Shown here: piece by piece, positions 24,801 through 36,800 of the stretch | Layout: every line of letters starts with the position of its first letter | How positions within the stretch are numbered: the first letter of the stretch is position 1 | NCBI GenBank assembly: GCA_905250075.1 | Contig: CAJNOP010000522.1 | Span: forward strand, 19,907-83,906 | Direction of reading: 5' to 3' | Source: Rotaria sp. Silwood1 | Taxonomy: Eukaryota; Rotifera; Eurotatoria; Philodinida; Philodinidae | Length of the DNA stretch: 64,000 nucleotides | Notes under the pieces: model-generated | Told to the model about the DNA's origin: nothing | Databases searched by the model: none | The model's input: the letters and a program-made list of their open reading frames with translations, nothing else | Made by a program: the position numbers and the translations under genes

Positions 24801-27800
24801 TCAAGATGTTTATAAAATCTCAAACGTTGTTTTTCAATACTCGGAATATGAAAATAAAAACTTCAGTTGACTACACAGGATAATCGAGCAACTCTCTACA
24901 AAATCATACATGTCCGAGCTCTCTAAAACAGTTTTTTGACTGAATGATATAAACTGAAGTCCATCTTGACCAGTTTTCCTTGAGGAAACAACGAAAAAAC
25001 TACTTTTGAACGTTTCTTAATATTGATATAGGTTTCACCAAAAATGTCATTTAAATCTCGGAGACGTGTCATTTTATAAAGAGTCAATCGTCCTATATCT
25101 CTGCGAAATAACAAGGAAAACTTCTTTCGAGCTCTAAGTCCTAAAAAGTTAGGTTTAGGTAATTTTGCAAAGACTTGATTTTCCTCCAATCCTTGTCTCA
25201 AACAATTTTCTCTATACAAGCTACTACTTAGAATATTACTATTACAAACAAAAATAGAAATCAAATTATACGATTAATTTTTGGAGCTACTGTATACTTC
25301 ATTTATGAGAATTTCTCGTTCCGATAGATTATTTCTTCAAAATTTATGAGCCTATAAAGTTACCCGATGAAGTTTGATCTGAAATTGAAATTGGTGTATT
25401 TGAACATAATGGAATTATCATTGGTATATCAAATGATTTTTGTTTATTAAATCTAATATGAATCAATGCTGTATCATTTAAATATGTTTTTTCATCAATA
25501 GCATAAACTTCTAATTGAATATGATGAAATTTTTTCATTCTATCTAAATCATAATTAAATGATATAATACCATTAGTTTGATTAATAAATAAACCATATG
25601 AATTTGTTTGTAATTTATATCGAATACTATTTAAACTTTTTGCAAAAACACGAATATTATTTGTATAAAAATAATAAATATTCGATGAAAATTTTGGTTT
25701 CATATATAAATGAATAAATAAAATTTTAATTTGACTTGAAGATATTGATTTTTCATTTGATAATTGTATTTCAAAAAAACATAAATCAGATAGAATAGGA
25801 TAATTTTTAAAAAATAATTTATTTTCTTTAATATAAAAATTTTCTATACAATTATTTCTTGTTAATGGTGTTGAAGTAATAATTAAAATAGAATTTTTTT
25901 TTATATGAAATTTTTTAATTAAATAATTATTTTTTAATAAATTTTTTTCAATTAAAAATTCATAAAAATTTTTATTTAATTTATATATTTGATTAACATA
26001 ATTTATTTGTATTGATGTTTGACATGTATAATTTTTCCAATAACCATATATATTAAAATAATAAATTTTTAATGGATTTAATTGTTTTTTTAAAATTAAT
26101 TTATTTTGATTTATTTCAAAAAAATTTATTTGATCAATTTTAAATTTTGTTAATGATAATGGTTGATTTATTGAATCAACAAGTTTTAAATGAAATATTT
26201 CTGATGGAATATTTAATGATGTATTTAAAGATATAAAATATAAATTTGAAGTAAATTTTGGTTGAATTAAAAAATGAATTTGAATTTTTGTATAAACTAT
26301 TTGTTGTACATAATCAGATGCTGATGCAAAAAATTCAATTTTTTGAGGAAATAAATCTTTATGAATTGTAATTAAACCTGTATATTTATCAATATAAATT
26401 CCATCTGGTTCAAGATAAAGTTTATAAATAATTCGATCATTATGATCTAAATCATATGCTGATATTTGTCCAAGAATTTTATTATTATATTGAAATATAT
26501 AATTATTTGAAGAAAATTTTGGACTATGTTTCCAATAATTATAAATAGTTATTGATAGATAATTTATTGTTAGATATAAACCATCACTAACACCAATTTT
26601 TAATTTAAAAAATGTTTGATTTAAAAAAAATTTTTGTATAATTATTCCAGTTTTATTATTAATTGAAAAAAATTTTTGTTGATCTTTATCAAGAAGATAA
26701 TATTTTAAATTTTCATTATCATCTAAATCAAGATCATAAGCAGATAATTTTGTTACAAATATATCATCAGATGATATTGTTAGATTTAATGGAAGATTTA
26801 CAAATAGTGGACGATGATTATTATAATTAAGAATAGTTAATTTAATGATAAATATTTTATTAATTGGAGATACATAAATTTTAAATGAATAAAATTGATT
26901 AGATAAATAATTAACAAGAGTTACTTGTCCAGTATTTGAATCAATTGTAAAAAGATCAATGTTATAATCTTGTAATGAAAATTGAAGATTTTCTATATTA
27001 GATATATTTGATTGAAATATAATGGAACCAGGTAGAAGAATTTCTGATATTGTTAAATAATAAATTTGAGATGTGAAGGAGATTAATTCGGATTTATATA
27101 GATGAATTGTTATATTAATTGTTGTATTTTGTTGATAAATTAAATCACGAACAATAATTTGATTATGTTCTATTATTGTTTGATTTATATATTTATTTGA
27201 AATATATTCAATAATACCATTATCTGGATCAATAATAAAATATTTTGTTGATAAAATAAATTCATAGATAAGATGACTTCGATTTATATTATATGGTTGA
27301 GCATTTATTTGACCGATAAATATTTTTTTATTTGTATTATTAGTAATATCAAGTGAAAATTTATAGAATTTTTGAGAAAATATAGGAGCTTGACTTGGAA
27401 TAATATCAAAATTGATTAATAAACCATTGCGAAGTTGAATTTGACCAGAGGACTGTTAACAGGAGATAAAAAGAGAATATTTAGCTCTCTGAAATAACTC
27501 AATTGCTATTGAGTACGATTACGTGTATCATATAGATTCTAATAAACTATGAATATTCTAAAAGGAGTTCGGACCCTAAGCTTATTGCTGTGAAGATATT
27601 GTACTTTTTCAGTTTCTTTAACTCCACCCGAAGATCTTCCTTCAGGAAAACTGATTTTTGAATTTCGACTTGAAACTTTGTGTAGAGATAGACCGTAACA
27701 ACAATAATTTATGGTCAAAAATTTAGACTTTTTGCTTTGTCCCTATCCTGAAATAAGAGTATGGAATCTATCGGTGTATAAGAGTGATGTAAAAGAAATA

Positions 27801-30800
27801 ATTTTATCATAGTTGTACCTTAGGATATGAACGACGAAAAGATCTAAAGCTTAAGCAATAAACTATGTTCCGTAAGAGTTGTCTCAATGCAAAAGTTTAA
27901 GTAGAAATTCGAAAAATCAATTTTCCTAGAGGACCGAACTCATGTCCAACACTTTAAAGTCGAGCTATGGATGGTTTACTGAATTTTTGACCCAACTTTA
28001 TGTATATACCAAAAAAATCATAAAGTAAAATTCCGACGTAAAACTTTACTCATGTACGGTTTCAATGATCTATATAGAGCATACCCTAAAAGTTGCACAT
28101 AATCAAAATGTTTCTTTTTTTGAGAAATTCAATACCTTGACATGAGAAGATTTTTTTTTTCTATTAAAAATTTGACAAAAATAAAGAATTCTATTTCTGA
28201 TGATTTCAATAATAGTTTCCAAAAGGAAAATTAATGTTTCGTAGTCAATTTAACGTGCTCTACACTCTGAATAGATCAAAAAAGTTTTTCGACAAAACTT
28301 GACTTTCCAGAAAACAGATCTCTAGCATACTAGCTGACGGTCTTGTATTGATATTTAGAATCAGCATAATTGATTATCTATAACCGATTACATTTGATGG
28401 AAAAAAGCGGTTAGATAATTAAAGGCATTCCTCCTTAAGTACAATAATTAGAGCCCATCGTTTCGCTGAATTTCTGAATCCGATTGACTTTAATAAAATG
28501 TCATAATAATCTTTATTAACTTTCATATATATTGATTTCAAACATTAATATTCTATACCTTTTTATAATCCATTAATTTTTCAATTTCCATATTTAAATT
28601 ATTTCCTTGTCTAATCATCATGTAAGGTATTGATGAAAATCCACGCATTGTAATTAAACAACGTGAATGTTCAATTTCAATTAAAAGTATTAAATCATTC
28701 ATAATTAATTGATTTTGATTACGATAACGTAAATAACCATGTTCACGTTCGAGTATAAATAAATGATTATAATTTAAAAGATAAAATGATCGTTTTTTTA
28801 AATAATTTTTATTTGTATTTAAAATTTCAATAAAACCAATTAATTGATTATCTATTGGTAAATAAAATCTATTTAATGAACATTGAATTATTTCTTTTGA
28901 TAATATATTTATTTGAATATGAAATTTTCCAATAAGAAAATTATAAAAATTTCCATTTAATAAAATTAATGTTTGATTTTTAATAAATAATCGTCCATTA
29001 TTATTATCAATTGAAAACATTGTTGATAATTTTTTATTTAAAATTTTTAAATTTAAATTCCTTTCATTTAAATATCCAATTGTATAATTATTAATAAATG
29101 GTTTATATAATATAAATTTATACAATAATTGTTTATCATCATTTATAAAAATATTTAAACGTGTAAATGTTATTAAATTTTCATATCTAGCAAGAATAAG
29201 AAGTGAATATTTAATAAATGTATTATTTTTTTCAATATATTTTATTATTCCAGCATATTGATCTAATTCAAATAAATTTATATTTGTTTGATTAATTAAT
29301 TGATAAGTTATATTAAATGAATTTAAATATTGATTTCGATTTTTTATTGATAAATAAATTGGTTCGTCATTGTAATATACAAATGATATAGAATCTAATG
29401 ATCTATTAATATAACCATAATAAAGTTCTTTTTCAAATACGAAATCATTTATTTCATTAGAATATTTTATTTCAGTATCAATAATACATTTAGCAATATT
29501 TGAAGTTGTAAATGTATCAAATCCATAAATAGTTAAAGAATCATAATAATCATATTGTTGACCAGTTAATGGATCAATACTATGTGTAGGTATTGATTTA
29601 TATGTAAAAAGATATGGAGAAGTATTTAGATTAAATGGACAAGTAAATTGTATACCAATATTTGATATAAATATAGTTACAATACAATAGATAGGTTTTA
29701 TTTGTGATGTATCAATTATAATTAATTCAATTGGATAAATATATGAACGAGAACGAGATTCATCAAGAATAAGTAAAGATTGATTGGATGAATCAATAGA
29801 AAATAAACCTAATGGATCACCTAACAAAAAAAAAAATAACGGATTTGATAAAAACAAAAAAACATTCTAATTATTAAATTAGTAATTGAATGATTACATC
29901 AATTTCAGTGACCTTTTTGATCACAAACTCGAATTCCTCGCACTAACTTATGTGAAACTCAAAATCCTATCACAATAAAACATGATGATCACTTACGAGG
30001 GTACCTTTCCAAGTGTTAATCGCAGATCAAGCTCATAAGTCAGACTCAATAAGACTAGCAGAAACCCGAGAGGATTCGTTCCCATCAGAGATGTCCATCG
30101 CGCCGCTGCCGCCGTGGCGGTGGCGGCGCAGCAGCGGTAGATTTTTTCAAAAACTATCGCGGCGCGGTAGCGGCGCGGGAGAGATTTTTATTTTGCCGTC
30201 GCGGCAGCGGCGCGGCGGCGGCAGGTTTTTAGGAAAAAATTTCAAAAATTCATGAATTTGCACAGAATCTGCATGTTTATGTATGCTATACTGTAAGACT
30301 TAGCGAATCTGATCGATTAGCGGCATCAGTTCTATTTCAAACCAGCCAAAGCCTTGAAAATCAAAACATTTTTTCGAATACCACCGCGGCAGCGGCGCGG
30401 TAGCTTTTTTTAACAGGCCATCGCGTCGCGGGAGCGGCGCGGCAGCTTTGTTTGATTTTGGCCGCGGCGCGGCAGCGGCAGATTTTGATCCGCGATGGAC
30501 ATCTCTGGCTCCCATACTCTGTCCGCCCGGAGTTACAACCGTTTTACTGGTTTTCTCATCGAGTCTGACTTATGAGCTCGATCTGCAATTAACACTTGGA
30601 AAGATTCCCTCGTTAGACAATTAATAATAAATGTCGAATAGAATCATTTTATTTTTACCTTCAATAATTTGAGCATCTGGTTTAATTCTTTTTTCATAAT
30701 GATTATTATTTATTAATTCCAAATCAATTAAATATTTTTTTTGATTACTTATTAATGATGTTTCAAATATAACTAAATAATTATCTTGAGTAAATCGATA

Positions 30801-33800
30801 TGAATTGTTTGTTTGATTTTTTAATTGTTCTTTATCAAGAATATTAATATGTAAACGTGTATAAGCTATTTGAGATATATTTTTACAATAATAAATAATA
30901 ATTAATAAATGTTTTTTATTCATAGATTTTTCTAATGTTTGAATATTAGTTATTAAACCTGTATATGAATCAATATGGAATAAATCTTTTGATTGAATTC
31001 TTTCAACTGAATGAATATTATATGTACAATTATCAAATGAATTTTCAATAGTTAAACGTGTTATTTTAGTATCAATTGGAATATTTTTTAATATAGAAAT
31101 ATAATAATCTGTTTGAGAAAAATAAATTAATGAACGTTTATCATTTATAATATGAATAATAACCTATAATAAATGAATGAATAAAAAAAAACTGGTTAGT
31201 GCAACTATTTTGAAGTTAAAATATGAAACTTACATATGTTCTTGTATCTTATCATATTTTAGATGAAAAATCTCTAGCAGACTTATCTGTGTTATTCATT
31301 TCTGCATTTAGAATGAAACTTTTAGTTTATTTTGTTGCTATTTAATCGTTACTTTTCATTTTCGTATTACTTAATTTAACATTATTATTGTTCTAATCAT
31401 TGATTTGATTAGCAAATAAGCCTGTTGTACATATCCGTTAAATCTACAGTAGATCTCAACATACTATTATATATCTCAATAAGTTAAGAAGACACTGATG
31501 TCTCTTATTTATTTTTTTGCTTCTATTATTTCATAGACGATGTGTCATAAAATCACTATCTACATATGAAATAGTACGACAATTTGTTAGTTCAGTGTCA
31601 GTATGGATTTCCGACCTTTTGGTCTAGTGTACTATATACACTATATTGTTCTTTTGAATAACATAATGTAAGATTCACAAAAATGAAATAGAAAAATTTA
31701 CTTTAATTGTATTCATATGAATCCAATTATTAGTTATATTAATCGGTAATTCAATTATTGTTGTTTTATTCATTAATTCATTAATAGGACGAATAAGAAT
31801 AAGTTCACCAGATTGAAAATTTATATGAAAATAACGTGTATAATCCATATGACCTATCATAATAAACCATTGTGTATAATTATAATTATTTATTTTAAGT
31901 TGTGTTAATATTGAACCAACTTTTGTTGTTGTTAATAAATTAATATTAATAATTGATTCATTATTTAATGATAATGAAGAATCAATGATATTTATTGGTA
32001 GTACACGAATTTTTATTGGTAATATAACTCGAGATGAAACAATACGCCATTTATTACGACTTGAATGTTCATCTTGTTCAATATCATCACGATATGCAAC
32101 AGTAAATGCTTCAACCTATTTCACAATAATTTTTTTTTTATTTATTTATTAGAAATAGTCAGGATAGTAACACTAACAGACACACATTAAATCGAATAGC
32201 ATCAAGCAACTATACTCATAGTAAAATATCCGTCATTGTAATTTCCTTTTCTACTTACATATTTGTCGATTTTTCGAAAGATGTAAAATTTTATGCTAAA
32301 GTTTTAATTGAAACTTATAATTCGAATTAACAAAACTAAACAGACAGTGGATGAAGACATCTATGTATCTATTTGAATGTTTTTCATGCTTTGTAAGATG
32401 GATGTTTACGAGATAAGGATCTAGATGATCTAAACTCTTTTCGTTTCGATATATGTATTACTTTTTGAATGAATACTTAATCAAATACTAAGAATTCTTT
32501 TTATTCCTTTAAAAAAAAAGAGTTGTTGATGTACTAATTAAGAAAAGTGATTAATTAGTTGTATATATCGTTATGTATTATGATTATTATGAAGTATTTT
32601 TCCTTACTTTAAATTCATAGGTTTTGTTAGGATATAATATTTGTTTGGAAGCTATATAACCAGTTCGACGATTAATAATAAAATATTGATTTGAATTAAT
32701 GATTTGATAACGTATTTCAAGATTTTTATCATATATTTCATGATCTAATAAAGCAATAATTTGAAATAAACGTTGTCTTAATCGTTTACTATTAGATGAA
32801 ATTTCTATTAAATCAATATTATATGTTGATGAATATAAAAATTTTGGTATTAATTGTTGTCGTTGAATAAGATTAATATCTAAATAACAATTAACATATA
32901 CTTGATGTTGATTATCTAAAGCTTGTATTGTTAATAAATAATTATTTTGAATTGATGATAATAATTGAATAGAACCTGTTTGTTTATTAATAGAAAATAT
33001 TTTTTCATTTATATCATTATTTACTATTGAATATTGAAGATCAATATTATCATAGAATGATAATGCTTGTATATAAGTTAATGTTGATTGAATTGAATAA
33101 TCATAAATTTTTATATTTTGATAAATATCTATACATTGTGGTAAATAGAAATTTTCTTCTAGAATTGATATATGAATATGAACAAATGAATGTGGTGGAT
33201 GAGCACGATAACGTGTTAAACGTATTGAAAGCCAATAAGATGCATTAGATAAATCAATTAATGAACGTATAAGACGAATAGAACCTAAATAAAATTTTAG
33301 ATTTCACTTCGAACATCATTGAAAGTCACTCGTTCATATCATCAACTTAAGGATATAAAAAAAAATTGTCGAGAAATACTTATCAAATGAATATTTGATG
33401 GATTATTAGTATTGGGTTTCTAGTTTTTTTTTCAAAATGAATCAATATGAGAACGAATCGGAAGAAATGGAAAGTCTAGGACTTCTCTATTCATACAGAA
33501 ATCTTACTAAATGATGAACTGCTTTCGAAATGAATCTTATTTCATTAAGTAGACTCGATTAAGTCTAAAGACTATTTGGACATATGAATCAGAGATGCTC
33601 ATGACGGCAGCTTTTTTTAGGAAGAAACTTCAAAAATTCATGAATTAAAACAGAATCTTGACGTTAATCTGTGCCATACTGTAAGACTTAACGAATATGA
33701 TCGATTAAGAATAGCAGTTCTAGTTGGCATCAGTCACAGTCAGAAAAATTATAGCATTTTTTTTGAAAACTATAGCGGCAGATCCTCAGCCGCGATGGAT

Positions 33801-36800
33801 ATCTCTAATATGAATACAAGAATAAACTTTGCTGTTTCATATAACAGAGTTTTCAATATTGGTATCGGAGCTATTAGGATCAAATAAACCTTTCTAACTA
33901 AAGAAGAATTATCTCAATAGTGATTTATCATTTAGTAAAATTCCGTCAGAAGCATACAGTATATTACAGTTAACTTTATCACACAAGAATACCTTGTTGA
34001 TCGATAGAAAATGGTATTATATTTTCTTCATGAATTATATCAATAAAATCAATAGATGATTCTAAAAGTTGTAAATGTTCATAAACATTTACAACAATAG
34101 TTCCAATTGGTAAAGATTGATTAATTATTATATCATAAGCTGGTTGACGTAAAAGAATAGGTTCTTGTATTTCTATAAAACGTATGACATAAATATAAAT
34201 CCATGTATAATTTACATGTAAACCATCGGATACTTTAACTGTAATATTTATGTTTTGATCAATCATATGATATAGATTATATTTCAATCGAAGATGACCA
34301 CTATGTCGATGTATTTTAACATATGAATTTGGATCAATGGAATAAATTAGATTATCTGCTGAATCTAAATCTATTGCATAAATTTGACCAAATATTGTGT
34401 CTCGTGGTAAATCAGAAAAAAGATAGTAAGTATAATTAGTTAATGAAAATTGAGGAACATTATCATTGATATCAACTATTGTAATATGTAATGTCATACA
34501 AATTGATTGTAATTGTAGTTGTTGACCTTGATCTGAAGCAATGATATGTAATAGAAGAAAAGGTATTTGTTCACGATCAATGGGTTGAATAGAATCAATT
34601 TGTCCACTATAAGGATTAATTGTAAAATATTGATTATAATCAAGTAATGAATAAAATATTGTACCATTTTCACCTATTTACTAAGATTATATATTACAAC
34701 AAAAAAAAAAAAATACAAATGAAATAAAATTTACCTTGATCAAGATCAATTGCTTGAACATGAAAAATATTTGTTTGTATTTTATTTTCATTTAAATAAA
34801 TATGTTTATGAAAATAATTACATATTGGAATATTATCATTAATATCATCAATATAAATTGTGATAAATATTTTTTGATAATATTTATTTGAATATTGAAA
34901 ATAAAATGATGATGAATTTTTCTCTTGAAAACTATATATTTCTTGTAATTTCATTGCATAAGTAGATTTTAATTGTAATTCAATTTCAAATGTATATTGA
35001 TCTTGTTTTTCACGATCAAGAGGAATTATTAATTTAATTGTTTTTTCATTTTGATCAATTGTAAATGGTACTGATGTATCATTAATTATATAGAAAAAAA
35101 GATTATCTTTTTCATCATTAATAAATAAAGGAAAAGAGTCATAGACAATTTTTAAACGATCAATGATTGTATTTATTTCAGAATCTTCTGGAACATGATA
35201 AGATGTTGAATTTTGATTAAAACCAATATTAAGATAAATAGTCTTTGTATTTGAAGATAATGCCGAATAATATCTAATTATACAAAAACAATAGTGTGAA
35301 ATTATTTCTTGAGGTATTTCAAATGCAAAATTAAATAGACGATCATATATGACCATAATCAGCTCATAAAAAAAACTAAATCATAGAGCTTCTAATAACA
35401 AGAATATTGATGAGAGGACCACCTCAAGTGGTTTAGAGTGTTTGCATTGACATTTGTACTGTAAATAGGATCCAGTGAAACTAGAAAGGCCTAATAGAAT
35501 AAGGATGTGTATGCTATGCTCATAACTTGAGATTAACCACCTATTAGTTCTTATCATATTAGACTTTTTCTAGTATCACTAGGAAATGTTCCCTGTGTAT
35601 GAGAGAATACTGCGACTGTTGTAATGATGATCGTGGCTATTTTTTGGAATAACTCAAGAACCTGCGGTTTTCACTAATCGAAAGAGACGATACTAGAGCA
35701 TCTTTTTCTTTAATATTGTATAAGACGAAATCATTTTAAAATCAAACGTTTTTACAAAACATCAAAAAAAAAGGCACAAAAATGATCTGTCGTTCATATG
35801 AAATTTTGACAAAAAGTAAGAAAATTTGTTTACAAATCAAGAGAAATTCATACTTTTCGAGGGAGTAAATAAAGAATTTGATTTGCTTAACATTATAATG
35901 CATGAACGATGATGATTCAAATTATATCTTAAACTATAGATCTAAATTTTCTGTATGCAAATCATATCTCAAAATCAAAATTTCATCAGAACGACAGATC
36001 GTTTTCATGGATCTTTTGCAGAAATAATTGATTTTAAAATGATTTCGTTCTATACTCTTTCCTTTCTTGAGTTATTGCAAAAATGACCACCATCATTATT
36101 TTTTTAAACAGACAATACAAGAAAATAGAGGTATTGAAAATTAAGGTAGATGTTGTAAAGCTCTTGATAGAGCACGACCGATCATATGGTATTGCTTTAT
36201 TCATCCGAAGAGCGAATTTTCAGTTAACTAACTTTACTTCTTTTTGAGTTTACAACCAACTATTCTAACTACATATTAGATCGAATAGGTTTTCTATGTT
36301 TATACTTTTGTTCGTACTTGTGGCTATTTGAAAAATTCTTTTAAACCATAAAACTAAATAAGAATCTAACCTTTGTTCTGGTATTATTAATGATGATGAT
36401 ATTGATTGATTTTTTGATATTTTCATATCTGATTTTTTTCTTATTAAATTTCGTTTAATTAATTTTGATGATAAATCAATTTTTATATCAATTTTTGTTT
36501 CAAAACTTATAGGTTCACCCCAATCAAATACAATTATTTGTAAATAATAAATATGTTCTTTAATAAAATTTTTTTGTTTTTTTAAATTTAATATTCCATT
36601 ATTTGAATTAATTTCAAACGGACAATCTTTAAAACAATTTGATAAATAATATGTAATATATCCATTTGTTTGTTTATTTTCATCATAATCATATGTTTGA
36701 AATTGATATGGTAATTCATATAATTCTATTAATGTTTGATTATTAAAACAAGGTCGATATTTATTTATTTCATATATATTTATTTCAACATTTGTTTTTA

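Noticed and set aside
30013-30515. Arg/Pro/Gly-rich frames on both strands
   Set aside because: They fall in the nested hAT MITE within an intron of the cadherin gene.
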